Shown here in pieces: positions 48,355 through 57,356 of a stretch of DNA of 64,000 nucleotides. Source of the stretch: Bradyrhizobium sp. 141 (lineage in GTDB: Bacteria; Pseudomonadota; Alphaproteobacteria; Rhizobiales; Xanthobacteraceae); the NCBI RefSeq assembly GCF_023074055.1, contig NZ_JADPKR010000112.1, positions 1 through 64,000 on the forward strand, read 5' to 3'. The position numbers and the translations under genes are program-made. The notes under the pieces are model-generated. The model was not told the DNA's origin. It ran no database searches and saw only the letters and a list, made by a program, of their open reading frames with translations. Each line of letters begins with the position of its first letter. The first letter of the stretch is position 1.

Positions 48355-49614
48355 ATGACGAGAACCCGCACGCCGGGCATCAGCCGCCGTTCAACATTGG
48401 CGCTGATGGGCGCCGGTGCGATGACGTTCGCCGCGCCGTGGGTGGCGCGTGCGCAAGCCAAGACCATCAAGATCGGCATGCCGACAATTCTGTCGGGCCG
48501 CGTCGCGCAGCTCGGTACGTCCTCGCGCAATGCGGTGATGCTCGAAGTCGAGAAGGTCAACGCCGCCGGCGGTCTCGCCGGCCGGCAGATCGAGATGGTG
48601 ATCCGCGACTCCAAGGGTCAGCCGCAGGAAGCCGCCCGCGTCGCGCGCGAGCTCGTCAACACCGACGGCTGCGAGCTGATGATCGACGCCGAAGCCTCCT
48701 CCGGCGCCTTCGCGGTGCACGAGGTCGCGCGCGATCTCGGCGTGTTCTGCATCCACACCAATTCGGAGACCTCGGCGTTGACCGCGGATCCCAAGCAGCG
48801 CATCCCCAACGCGTTCCGTACCGCGCGGCAGGGCGTGCACGATTCCATCGTCGGCGGCAGCTATGCCGCCGCGATCGCCAAGGCGAAGGGCTTGAAGAAA
48901 TGGGCGACCTGCTCGCCCGACTATGCCTATGGCCGCGACACCACTGGCGAGTTCACGCTGTACCTGAAGCGGTTTGCGCCCGACGTCGAAATCATCAGCG
49001 AGTCCTGGCCAAAGCTGTTCCAGCCCGACTACACCGAAGTGGTCACCAAAATCTTGCAGGCCAAACCGCAGGCACTGTATTCCTGCCTGTGGGGCGGCGA
49101 TCTCACCTCCTACATCGACCAGGCCAACATCTACGCGATGTTCGGCCAGATGGAGGTGTTCGCGGTCAACATGGCCGACTACACCGCTCTCACCGTGGTG
49201 AAGAACCTGCCCAAGGGGATCCACTCCGGCAACCGCTACATCAAGTCCTTCCCGGCGACGCCGGAGAATGCCGCCTGGGGCGATGCCTACAAGGCGAAGT
49301 ACAATGAATATCCGACCAACTGGTCGTGGGAGAACGCCACCGCAATCATGCTGATGGCGGAAGCCGCCAAGAAGGCAAACTCGGCCGACGGCAAGAAGAT
49401 CGCGGAGGTGCTGAAGGGCCTCACCATCAAGTGTCCGTTCGGCGCCGACGGCACTGTAACCATGCGCGGCGACGACCACACGCTGGTCGGCTACGCCATC
49501 GGATGGGGCACCACGATCCCGCAGGAGCCCTATGTTCCCGAGATCAAGGCCGGCGACTGGAAGACCATCTTCGAGCTCGAGGCCGAGTGGAAGAAGAGCA
49601 AGGGCTATACCTGA
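48355..49614 (+). CDS. Branched-chain-amino-acid-type ABC transporter substrate-binding protein
   Basis: A 419-residue periplasmic binding protein of the LivJ/HAAT family. The N-terminus has a twin-arginine signal (ISRRSTLALMGAGAM) ending at about residue 34 (ARAQA). The type I binding fold shows IKIGMPTILSGRVAQLGTSS, VNAAGGLAGRQIEMVIRDSK and DYAYGRDTTGEF. GGGAGGG precedes the ATG. It heads a five-gene importer operon (48355-53091). HAAT binding proteins of soil bacteria take amino acids, amides, urea or aromatic and aliphatic acids. The divergent ligase-monooxygenase operon suggests a hydrophobic acid or ketone precursor here, but this is inference. Confidence 0.92.
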   Translation: MTRTRTPGISRRSTLALMGAGAMTFAAPWVARAQAKTIKIGMPTILSGRVAQLGTSSRNAVMLEVEKVNAAGGLAGRQIEMVIRDSKGQPQEAARVARELVNTDGCELMIDAEASSGAFAVHEVARDLGVFCIHTNSETSALTADPKQRIPNAFRTARQGVHDSIVGGSYAAAIAKAKGLKKWATCSPDYAYGRDTTGEFTLYLKRFAPDVEIISESWPKLFQPDYTEVVTKILQAKPQALYSCLWGGDLTSYIDQANIYAMFGQMEVFAVNMADYTALTVVKNLPKGIHSGNRYIKSFPATPENAAWGDAYKAKYNEYPTNWSWENATAIMLMAEAAKKANSADGKKIAEVLKGLTIKCPFGADGTVTMRGDDHTLVGYAIGWGTTIPQEPYVPEIKAGDWKTIFELEAEWKKSKGYT

Positions 49615-49704
49615 TCGCGCGCATGGCGGAGGCGGGCGACCGTCTCCGCCGGCTTCGTCTGGCTTCTCGCGCCGTGTCGGGCGCGCTGCAATGAAAGTGC
49701 TCCC

Positions 49705-50607
49705 GTGGATCTCGACGCGCTTGCCGGCTGCCTCTCCAGCTCCGCCTGTCTGGTGACGCAGACCACCAGCGGCCTCATCATCGGCATGCTTCTGTTCCTG
49801 GTTGCGGTTGGGCTAACGCTGATTTTTGGTGTGCTCAAGGTGGTCAATTTCAGCCACGGCGCCTTCTACATGTTCGGCGCCTATTTCGCGATGACGGCCT
49901 ATCAGCTCACGGGAAGTTTCGCGCTCGCGATGCTGGCGGGCGCGGCCGGCACCGCCATTCTCGGCCTGATCTTCGAGCGCGTCTTCATGAGCCGCGTCTA
50001 TGGCGCGGACGTGCTGATGCAGCTGCTCGTCTGCTACGCCTTCGTGCTGATCTTCGACGACGTCGTGCGCATCATTTGGGGGCCCGAATTCAGGTCGATG
50101 GGCATGCCGGCGGCGTTCCAGGTGATGCCGCTGTTCATCGCCGGCGGCGTGGTGCCGCCTTATTATCTGCTGCTGATCGGCGTCGCGCTGATCGCGGCGA
50201 TCGTGCTCGGCATCGGATTGACGCGCAGCCGCATCGGCAAAGTGATCCGCGCCGCCGCACACAATCCCGGCATGGTCTCCGCGCTCGGCATCAACACCGG
50301 CCTGATCTATGGCGGCGTGTTCGCGCTCGGCGGCATGCTGGCGGGCCTCGCCGGCGCGCTCGCGGCACCCGTGCGCTCGCTGACGCCCGGCATGGGATTC
50401 TCGGTGCTGATCGAGTCCTTCATCGTCACCGTGATCGGCGGCATGGGCTCGATCCTGGGCGCGCTGATCGGCGCGCTGCTGCTCGGTCTCATCAGATCGT
50501 TCGGCTCGCTCGGCTTTCCCCTGTTCACGGAAGGCCTGATGTACCTCTTCATGGTGATCGTGCTGGTCTCAAAACCCACCGGCTTGTTCGGCAAGGAGGC
50601 GGCATGA
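49705..50607 (+). CDS. HAAT ABC transporter permease (LivH-like)
   Basis: A 300-residue inner-membrane permease with eight or more helices. VAVGLTLIFGVLKVVNFSHG (about 32-51) is the LivH signature, and GGMGSILGALIGALLLGLI occurs near the end. Translation starts at a GTG at 49705, 91 bp after the binding-protein gene. Its stop overlaps the LivM start. It forms the translocation pore with the LivM-type protein. Confidence 0.92.
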   Translation: MDLDALAGCLSSSACLVTQTTSGLIIGMLLFLVAVGLTLIFGVLKVVNFSHGAFYMFGAYFAMTAYQLTGSFALAMLAGAAGTAILGLIFERVFMSRVYGADVLMQLLVCYAFVLIFDDVVRIIWGPEFRSMGMPAAFQVMPLFIAGGVVPPYYLLLIGVALIAAIVLGIGLTRSRIGKVIRAAAHNPGMVSALGINTGLIYGGVFALGGMLAGLAGALAAPVRSLTPGMGFSVLIESFIVTVIGGMGSILGALIGALLLGLIRSFGSLGFPLFTEGLMYLFMVIVLVSKPTGLFGKEAA

Positions 50608-51623
50608 CCGAGCTGGAGGCCGGGCGCGCCGAGCGGTTGGCGCCGGTGCGCAATGGTATGGCGCTGCAACGCTATCGCGACGTCTTGATCGCGCTGATCG
50701 CCTTCGCGGTGCTGGCGAGCCTGCCCCTGTTCACGGGCAGCAAGGCGCTGCTCGATTTCGTCATCCGCTGCTCGGCTTACGGCCTGTTCGCGACCTCACT
50801 CAACCTGCTGGTCGGCTACACCGGCCTGACCTCGTTTGGGCACGGCATGTTCTTCGGCCTTGGCGCCTACAGCTTCGGCCTGATCATGCAGAAGCTCGGC
50901 GTGCCCATTCCGGTCGCCTTCGTCGCGACGCTGGCGATCACGGCGCTCATCGCGGCCGTCATCGGTGCGATCTGCGTGCGGCTGAAGGAGATCTATTTCG
51001 CCTTCGTCACGCTCGCCTTCCAGATGCTGATCCACTCGACGATCCTCTCCTGGGCCTCTTTCACCGGCGGCGACCAGGGCCTGCGTGGCGGCATTCCGCG
51101 GCCCGCGTTCTTCGGCATCGATCTCTCTAACCACGTCCATCTCTATGTCACGAGCTGCGCGCTTCTGATCCTCGGCCTGCTCGCGATGCGGCAGATCGCG
51201 CAATCGCCGTTCGGCTTTACCTTGCGCATGATCCGCGACAATGCGGCGCGCGCGAGCTTCCTCGGCATCGATGTCTGGCGCGCCAAGCTCACCGTGTTCG
51301 TTTTGGCGGCGCTGTTCGCGTCGATCGGCGGCATGGTGATGGCACTGTTCGTATCGGGCGCTTATCCGGAGTTCGCCTATTGGACGATCTCGGGCGAGGG
51401 CATTTTCATCAACATGCTCGGCGGCGTCTCGACCTTCCTCGGCCCGATGGTCGGCACCGTGCTGCTGCTCTTGCTCAACGACACCGTGACGCGGTTCACC
51501 GAGTATCACGGCATCGTACTCGGCGTGGTCATCCTGTTCTTCGCGCTGGGTCTGCGCAAAGGCCTGCTCGATTTCGTCGCCGAATGGTTTTCGCGCCGTC
51601 GCGATGCAGGCGAGGGACGCTAG
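50604..51623 (+). CDS. HAAT ABC transporter permease (LivM-like)
   Basis: A 339-residue permease starting at the ATG overlapping the LivH stop, after AAGGAGG. LLVGYTGLTSFGHGMFFGLG (about 64-83) and ARASFLGIDVWRAKLTVFVL are LivM signatures. About ten helices are seen, with a longer hydrophilic N-terminus than LivH. It ends 2 bp before the ATPase gene. Confidence 0.92.
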   Translation: MTELEAGRAERLAPVRNGMALQRYRDVLIALIAFAVLASLPLFTGSKALLDFVIRCSAYGLFATSLNLLVGYTGLTSFGHGMFFGLGAYSFGLIMQKLGVPIPVAFVATLAITALIAAVIGAICVRLKEIYFAFVTLAFQMLIHSTILSWASFTGGDQGLRGGIPRPAFFGIDLSNHVHLYVTSCALLILGLLAMRQIAQSPFGFTLRMIRDNAARASFLGIDVWRAKLTVFVLAALFASIGGMVMALFVSGAYPEFAYWTISGEGIFINMLGGVSTFLGPMVGTVLLLLLNDTVTRFTEYHGIVLGVVILFFALGLRKGLLDFVAEWFSRRRDAGEGR

Positions 51624-51625
51624 CG

Positions 51626-52381
51626 ATGCTGGAGATCCGCAACCTCGCAAAGTCCTTTGGCGGCGTGAAGGCGACCAACGACGTCTCGCTCGATTTCCCC
51701 GACGGCTCGCTGACCGCGGTGATCGGCCCGAACGGCGCGGGCAAGAGCACCTTCTTCAACCTGATCACCGGCGCCTTGAGGCCTGATTCCGGAGAGGTGC
51801 TGCTCGACGGCGTCGATCTCGCCGGCCGCTCGCCACCGGAAATCGTCCGCCACGGCATCGGCCGCGCCTTCCAGGTCGCCAGCATCTTCAAGTCGCTGAC
51901 GGTGCAAGAAACCATGTTGGCCGCCGTCAGCGCGGATCAGCGCACGTCCGCGGTACTGCACAAGCGCTTTCCGTTGCCGGAGACGCGGGACCGCGCCGAG
52001 CACGTGATGGAGCTGCTGGGCCTCGCCGGCAAACGCCATCGTACCGCCGCGACGCTGTCGCACGGTGATCAGAAGCTGCTCGACATCGCACTGGCATTGG
52101 TGCTCGAACCGAAGGTGCTGCTGCTGGACGAACCTACCGCCGGCATGGGGCCGGAGGAGCGCTGGCGCATGATCGACAAGGTGCGCGAGCTCTGGGAGAC
52201 TCAGAAGATCACCGTCGTCTTCATCGAGCACGACATGGACATCGTGTTCAAGATCGCGCCTAAGATTATCGTGCTTTGCTATGGCCGCATCCTGGCGACG
52301 GGCACGCCCGACGAGATCCGCAACAACAGTGCCGTGATCGAGGCTTATCTTGGCACCGAACATGCGGGAGCGGCGGCATGA
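51626..52381 (+). CDS. HAAT ABC transporter ATPase (LivG-like)
   Basis: A 251-residue ABC ATPase. Walker A is GPNGAGKST (about 33-41), the signature region reads LSHGDQKLLDIAL, Walker B is VLLLDEPTAGMG, and the switch His lies in VFIEHDMD. The signature LSHGD replaces the standard LSGGQ, which is common in LivG/UrtD proteins. It starts 2 bp after the LivM-like gene and its stop overlaps the LivF start. Confidence 0.93.
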   Translation: MLEIRNLAKSFGGVKATNDVSLDFPDGSLTAVIGPNGAGKSTFFNLITGALRPDSGEVLLDGVDLAGRSPPEIVRHGIGRAFQVASIFKSLTVQETMLAAVSADQRTSAVLHKRFPLPETRDRAEHVMELLGLAGKRHRTAATLSHGDQKLLDIALALVLEPKVLLLDEPTAGMGPEERWRMIDKVRELWETQKITVVFIEHDMDIVFKIAPKIIVLCYGRILATGTPDEIRNNSAVIEAYLGTEHAGAAA

Positions 52382-53091
52382 GCGCTCCCGTCATCGACGT
52401 CGCGGATCTCGATGTCTACTACGGCACCAGCCAGATCCTGTTCGGCGTCGGCCTCTCGGTGCGTCAAGGCGAGACCATGGCGCTGCTTGGCCGCAATGGA
52501 GCCGGCAAATCCACGACCATGAAGGCGATCATGGGCCTGGCGCCGCCGCGGCGGGGCAGGGTGAGCCTGCGCGGGGCGGTGATCTCCGGCCTGAAGCCGC
52601 ATACCATTGCCCGCGCCGGTCTCGGTTTCGTCCCGGAGGATCGCCAGATCTTCCCGGAGCATACGGTCGAGGACAATCTCGTCATCGGGAAGAAGAAGGG
52701 ACCGGAAGGCCAGGACGAATGGCCGATCAAGCGCATCTATGATGTCTTCCCGCTTCTCGAGCCGCTGCGCCACCGTATCGCCGGGCGCCTCTCTGGCGGC
52801 GAGCAGCAGATGCTGGCGATCGCACGCACGCTGATGGGCAATCCCGCGCTGTTGCTGCTGGACGAGCCGAGCGAAGGACTCGCCCCAATCATCGTGCAGC
52901 GGATCGGCGAGCTGTTGCGGCAGCTCCGCCAACTCGGATCGACCGTGCTGATCGCCGAGCAGAACATGCATTTCTGCCTGGGCCTTGCGAGCCATGCCAC
53001 GGTCATCGACAAGGGCCAGATCGTCTATGCCGCCGGTATAGACGAGCTGAAGGCCAACGAGGCGATCCGCCGGCGTTATCTGGCCCTGTAG
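52378..53091 (+). CDS. HAAT ABC transporter ATPase (LivF-like)
   Basis: A 237-residue ABC ATPase. Walker A is GRNGAGKST, the signature LSGGEQQMLAIAR is canonical, Walker B is LLLLDEPSEGLAP, and the switch region IAEQNMHF has the Gln-Asn pair typical of LivF. FVPEDRQIFPEHTVEDNL is a LivF-family segment. The start overlaps the LivG-like stop (ATGA). It is the last gene of the importer operon. Confidence 0.93.
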   Translation: MSAPVIDVADLDVYYGTSQILFGVGLSVRQGETMALLGRNGAGKSTTMKAIMGLAPPRRGRVSLRGAVISGLKPHTIARAGLGFVPEDRQIFPEHTVEDNLVIGKKKGPEGQDEWPIKRIYDVFPLLEPLRHRIAGRLSGGEQQMLAIARTLMGNPALLLLDEPSEGLAPIIVQRIGELLRQLRQLGSTVLIAEQNMHFCLGLASHATVIDKGQIVYAAGIDELKANEAIRRRYLAL

Positions 53092-53256
53092 CCCGGCGCC
53101 GGTGTCCGAATAGGCCGGAAGAAGAAAACCATTGTCCCGGGAGTATCCGCCGGAAGGACCTTCCCCTCCGGAGGACAAAAACGCCAATCGCTTCCATTGC
53201 CGTTTGGGCCCGAAACGACGACATTCCCATCAGAATTTGATGGATTGGCTAAGGTC

Positions 53257-53475
53257 ATGGAACGCACTGGATTTGAGCCCTTCGGCGAGCAGCTGGTGTC
53301 CGCAACGGAGGTCCAGCCGAAATCGCGCGCGTCGAAGCTCCTGCTGCGGGCCGGCACCACGCTGTTCTGGTCGCTGGTCGCGGGCATCGTGCTCGCCCGT
53401 GCGGCCTTCTTCGAGCCGGGCATCTATGACGGCTTCAGCCGGATGGCGTCGCTCGCCAAGAACCTGATCTTCTAA
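53257..53475 (+). CDS. Small hypothetical membrane protein
   Basis: A 72-residue protein with one hydrophobic helix (about 32-52, TTLFWSLVAGIVLARAAFF) and a soluble N-terminus (MERTGFEPFGEQLVSATEVQ). Translation probably starts at 53257, although an ATG 60 bp upstream is in frame; the ribosome site is weak for both. It resembles short conserved Bradyrhizobium proteins. The function is unknown. Confidence 0.6.
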   Translation: MERTGFEPFGEQLVSATEVQPKSRASKLLLRAGTTLFWSLVAGIVLARAAFFEPGIYDGFSRMASLAKNLIF

Positions 53476-53596
53476 GGCTTGCCTGAGCGGTTTATTCCGG
53501 CCTGAGGAGAGAACTTCCCTCGGCCCTGATATGCCGAAAACTTATTCCCCAATCGGACGCCGCTGCGTATAAATCCTTCTCCTCTGGGAGAGATTT

Positions 53597-54652
53597 GTGT
53601 CGCAGAATCAAGCATCCAGCCCGGCCGATTCCAAGCCGACTGCCATTAGCCGCGTCGTCGCGCTGATTCCCGGAATTCTCCTTTGTGTCGCCGTCGCCGG
53701 TGTCTCGGCCCTGCTGGAGCGGGCCGAATTGGGCGTTTTCGAGCATCCCTATGTCGAGGCGCTGGTGATGGCGATTCTGCTCGGCATGGTGCTCCGCAGT
53801 TTCTGGAAACCGGCGCCACGCTGGCAGGCCGGGATCGCCTTCAGCGCCAAGCAGCTCCTCGAAGTCGCCGTCATGCTGCTGGGAGCCTCGATCAGCTTCG
53901 CCGCCATCGCAGCCTCGGGGATCGCGCTGCTGGCATCGATCGCCGCCGTTGTCGTGATCGCGCTCTGCGTCTCCTTCGGCCTCAGCCGCATGCTGGGCCT
54001 GTCGACGCGGCTGTCGATCCTGATCGCCTGCGGCAACTCGATCTGCGGCAATTCCGCAATCGCTGCTGTGGCCCCGATCATCGGCGCCAACAACGACGAG
54101 ATCGCATCCTCGATCTCCTTCACCGCGATCCTCGGCGTGATGATGGTGCTCGGCCTGCCGCTCTTGATCCCGCTGCTGCAATTGTCCGCCACGCAATACG
54201 GCATCCTTGCAGGCCTCACCGTCTATGCGGTGCCGCAGGTGCTGGCTGCGACGGTCCCGGCGGGTCTCGTCTCGACGCAGATCGGCACGCTCGTGAAATT
54301 GATGCGCGTCTTGATGCTCGGGCCGGTCGTCGTCGGCCTGTCGCTCGCCGCCTCGCGCTGGCAGAGTGACGCCAAGAAGACCAATGTCGGCTTCTTCCGC
54401 CTGGTGCCGTGGTTCATCCTCGGCTTCCTCGCGCTCGCGACCCTGCGGTCCCTGGAGATCGTGCCGGCCACGGTGGTGGGCCCGGTGACGAAGATCACCG
54501 GCTTTCTCACGGTGGTGTCGATGGCCGCGCTCGGCCTCGGCGTCGACGTGCGTGTGCTCGCCAATGTCGGAGGCCGGGTGACGGCCGCGGTCACGCTGTC
54601 ACTGATGCTACTGCTCGGCATCAGCATCGCGCTGGTGCACTGGTTTAAGTGA
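53597..54652 (+). CDS. YeiH-family putative membrane transporter (UPF0324)
   Basis: A 351-residue membrane protein with about ten helices, of the YeiH/UPF0324 family (putative sulfate exporters). The hallmark LIACGNSICGNSAIAAVAP lies near residue 143, with FSAKQLLEVAVMLLGASIS and YAVPQVLAATVP around it. The last helices carry AALGLGVDVRVLANVGGR. GGGAGA precedes the GTG start at 53597. The exporter role is a family prediction, not proven for this branch. It seems monocistronic. Confidence 0.87.
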   Translation: MSQNQASSPADSKPTAISRVVALIPGILLCVAVAGVSALLERAELGVFEHPYVEALVMAILLGMVLRSFWKPAPRWQAGIAFSAKQLLEVAVMLLGASISFAAIAASGIALLASIAAVVVIALCVSFGLSRMLGLSTRLSILIACGNSICGNSAIAAVAPIIGANNDEIASSISFTAILGVMMVLGLPLLIPLLQLSATQYGILAGLTVYAVPQVLAATVPAGLVSTQIGTLVKLMRVLMLGPVVVGLSLAASRWQSDAKKTNVGFFRLVPWFILGFLALATLRSLEIVPATVVGPVTKITGFLTVVSMAALGLGVDVRVLANVGGRVTAAVTLSLMLLLGISIALVHWFK

Positions 54653-54767
54653 GGGGCGGGGCTCTCGGCCCTGCTCTGGACTTCCCCTCCCAGACGTTTA
54701 TTGGTCTTCGCCAATGCGATCGGCCGTTGCGAGAGCGGCCGATCCGAAAAGAACGAGGACGCCAGCC

Positions 54768-55940
54768 ATGACCACATTGACGGTGAAGGACCTTCTCCCC
54801 GAGGACGGAACGCGGGGAACGCTGGCCGGCCGCGTCTGGCTGCCGCAGGTGAATGGTCCCGCCGTGGTCGCCGTGCGGGGCGACGGCGTGTTCGACGTCA
54901 CCGCAAAATTTCCGACCATCAGCGCACTCTGCGAAGAGGACAATCCGGCCAAGGCACTTGCCGCGACCAAGGGCGAGCGCATCGGCGATCTCGAGGCGAT
55001 CGTCGCCAACACGGTACCCGATGGGCGCGACCCGAAAAAGCCATGGCTGCTCGCGCCCGTCGATCTCCAGACGCTGAAGGCTGCCGGCGTCACCTTTGCC
55101 ATCTCCATGCTGGAGCGCGTGATCGAGGAACGGGCCAAGGGCAATCCGGCCTCAGCCGAGGCGATCCGCAAAGAAGTGACGCGGCTGATCGGCGACGATC
55201 TCTCGAAGCTCAAGCCCGGCTCGGACCAGGCGATGCATCTGAAGCAGGTGCTGATCGACCAGAACGCCTGGAGCCAGTATCTCGAGGTCGGCATCGGTCC
55301 GGATGCCGAGGTCTTCACCAAGGCGCCGACCTTGTCTTCGGTCGGCACCGGCATGGATGCCGGGCTGCATCCGAAATCGACCTGGAACAATCCCGAGCCC
55401 GAACTGGTGCTGTTCGTCTCCAGCCGCGGCAAGATCGTTGGTGGCGCGCTCGGCAATGACGTGAATTTGCGCGACTTCGAAGGACGTTCGGCACTCCTGC
55501 TGTCGAAGGCGAAGGACAACAACGCCTCGTGTGCGATCGGCCCGCTGCTGCGCCTGTTCGACGACAGCTTTACGCTCGACGATGCGCGCAAGCTGGACAT
55601 CAGCTTGAACGTGAAGGGCACGGACGGTTTCGTTCTCGACGGGCATTCCTCGATCAGCAAGATCAGCCGCGATCCGACCGATCTCGTTGCGCAGACCATC
55701 GGCAAGATCCATCAATATCCTGACGGCTTCGTGCTGTTCCTCGGCACCATGTTCGCGCCGGTCAAGGATCGCGACGCGCCCGGGCAGGGTTTTACGCACA
55801 AGCGCGACGACATCGTCACGATCGCAGCGCCGGAGCTCGGCAAGCTCGTCAACCGCATGCGCACCAGCGACGAGTGCGAGCCCTGGACCTTCGGCATCGG
55901 CGCGCTCATGAAGAACCTGGCGCAGCGCAAGGTGATTTAG
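54768..55940 (+). CDS. 2-keto-3-deoxy-D-xylonate dehydratase-like protein (FAH superfamily)
   Basis: A 390-residue enzyme of the long FAH-superfamily branch. It resembles Caulobacter XylX, which dehydrates 2-keto-3-deoxy-pentonate to 2-oxoglutarate semialdehyde in the Weimberg pathway. Close shared stretches, from memory, are LLAPVDLQTLKAAGVTFA, WSQYLEVGIGPDAE, LGNDVNLRDFEGRSALLL and HQYPDGFVLFLGTMFAP. Metal ligands are the Glu residues of NNPEPELVL and the Asp of LGNDVN. I chose the ATG at 54768 (GAGGAC before it). The downstream sugar importer, 1-dehydrogenase, epimerase and lactonase fit an oxidative sugar route. The substrate pentose is not determined. Confidence 0.8.
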   Translation: MTTLTVKDLLPEDGTRGTLAGRVWLPQVNGPAVVAVRGDGVFDVTAKFPTISALCEEDNPAKALAATKGERIGDLEAIVANTVPDGRDPKKPWLLAPVDLQTLKAAGVTFAISMLERVIEERAKGNPASAEAIRKEVTRLIGDDLSKLKPGSDQAMHLKQVLIDQNAWSQYLEVGIGPDAEVFTKAPTLSSVGTGMDAGLHPKSTWNNPEPELVLFVSSRGKIVGGALGNDVNLRDFEGRSALLLSKAKDNNASCAIGPLLRLFDDSFTLDDARKLDISLNVKGTDGFVLDGHSSISKISRDPTDLVAQTIGKIHQYPDGFVLFLGTMFAPVKDRDAPGQGFTHKRDDIVTIAAPELGKLVNRMRTSDECEPWTFGIGALMKNLAQRKVI

Positions 55941-55975
55941 TTCGCTCCAGCTCGCCAATCGAAGTTGCGGAAGGT

Positions 55976-56062
55976 CGTCATGCCCGGGCTTGTCCCGGGC
56001 ATCCACTTTCTCCGTGCCGTGCGACAAGGCGTGGATGGCCGGGACAAGCCCGGCCATGACGG
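55976..56062. repeat. Palindromic dispersed repeat, CGTCATGCCCGGGCTTG type
   Basis: The ends are CGTCATGCCCGGGCTTGTCC and GACAAGCCCGGCCATGACGG, with GCATCCAC facing GTGGATGG inside. It lies just after the dehydratase-like gene and may end its transcript. The remaining gap to 56318 should hold the promoter of the sugar ABC operon; no specific site was recognised there. Confidence 0.85.
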
Positions 56063-56318
56063 ATGTGGTCCCACCCAGCCGCACAAATTTCTTTCATCTC
56101 CGCGTTGCATCGGCGGAACAAAATCGCGCTGAGCGTGTCTTAAAACCGCCCGCCGCCGCCTGCGTGCGTTTTCATCCAATAGTCAAATAATATGACTAGT
56201 CGGAACCTATCTTCCGTGAAATAGTGGCTCCTGCCGCCTCAAAGGGTCGGCCTGCGGGTGCCATGCTACCGATCGGCGCCCGAGATAACACAAGATGATT
56301 TCTTGGGAGACACGCCTG

Positions 56319-57284
56319 ATGACCCTCAAAGCCCTCTTTGCGGCCAGTGCCACGGCCGCGTTGCTGCTCGCGCTGCCCGCCAATGCCGGCCAGCTCACCA
56401 TCGGCTTTTCGCAGATCGGATCGGAATCCGGCTGGCGCGCGGCCGAGACCTCGGTCTCCAAGCAGGAAGCTGCCAAGCGAAAGGTCAATCTCAAGATTGC
56501 CGACGCGCAGCAGAAGCAGGAGAACCAGATCAAGGCGATCCGTTCCTTCATCGCCCAGAACGTCGATGCGATCTTCCTCGCGCCCGTCGTCTCGACTGGC
56601 TGGGACTCGGTGCTGAAGGAGGCCAAGGAGGCCAAGATCCCGGTCGTGCTGCTCGACCGTGACATCGATCCCTCCGGCAAGGAGCTCTATCTCACCGCCG
56701 TCACCTCCGACAGCGTGCATGAAGGCGAGGTCGCCGGCGACTGGCTCGCCAAGACCGTCGGAGCGAAAGCCTGCAACATCGTCGAGCTGCAAGGCACGGT
56801 CGGCGCCAGCGTCGCCACCAACCGCAAGAAGGGGTTTGACACCGCGATTGCCAAGCATGCGAACCTGAAGGTGGTGCGCAGCCAGACCGGCGACTTCACC
56901 CGCGCCAAGGGCAAGGAAGTGATGGAAAGCTTCATCAAGGCCGAAGGCGGCGGCAAGTCGATCTGCGCGGTCTACGCGCATAACGACGACATGATGGTCG
57001 GCGCGATCCAGGCGATGAAGGAGGCCGGTCTCAAGCCCGGCAAGGACGTGCTCACCGTCTCGATCGACGCGGTTCCTGATATCTTCAAGGCGATGGTCGC
57101 CGGCGAAGCCAATGCGACGGTCGAGCTGACGCCGAATATGGCAGGCCCCGCGCTCGATGTCGTCGCGGCCTTCAAGGACAAGGGCACGGTTCCGCCGAAG
57201 TGGATCCAGACCGAGTCCAAGCTCTATACCGCCGCCGACGATCCGCAGAAGATCTACGACAGCAAGAAGGGCCTCGGTTACTGA
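56319..57284 (+). CDS. Sugar ABC transporter substrate-binding protein (YtfQ-like)
   Basis: A 321-residue periplasmic binding protein of the ribose/galactofuranose group with a signal peptide of about 22 residues (ALPANA|GQ). The start of the mature protein, LTIGFSQIGSESGWRAAETS, and LDRDIDPSGKELYLTAVTSD are typical of YtfQ, which binds galactofuranose; related proteins bind arabinose or galactose. I chose the ATG at 56319, preceded by GGGAGA. It is the first gene of the importer operon. A strong hairpin (57296-57318) follows and probably makes this gene more abundant than the membrane genes behind it. Confidence 0.9.
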   Translation: MTLKALFAASATAALLLALPANAGQLTIGFSQIGSESGWRAAETSVSKQEAAKRKVNLKIADAQQKQENQIKAIRSFIAQNVDAIFLAPVVSTGWDSVLKEAKEAKIPVVLLDRDIDPSGKELYLTAVTSDSVHEGEVAGDWLAKTVGAKACNIVELQGTVGASVATNRKKGFDTAIAKHANLKVVRSQTGDFTRAKGKEVMESFIKAEGGGKSICAVYAHNDDMMVGAIQAMKEAGLKPGKDVLTVSIDAVPDIFKAMVAGEANATVELTPNMAGPALDVVAAFKDKGTVPPKWIQTESKLYTAADDPQKIYDSKKGLGY

Positions 57285-57295
57285 GGCGGGCTTCG

Positions 57296-57318
57296 CCGGA
57301 CCGCGCTTTGCGGTCCGG
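57296..57318 (+). terminator. Intercistronic hairpin after the sugar-binding-protein gene
   Basis: A perfect nine-base-pair stem, CCGGACCGC against GCGGTCCGG, with a five-base loop. No T-run follows, so it is more likely an mRNA-stabilising or attenuating stem than a full terminator. Such stems are common after binding-protein genes. Confidence 0.65.
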
Positions 57319-57356
57319 CACCCTCTTCGAAGCCGCTGCGCGAAGGAATAGGCTGG

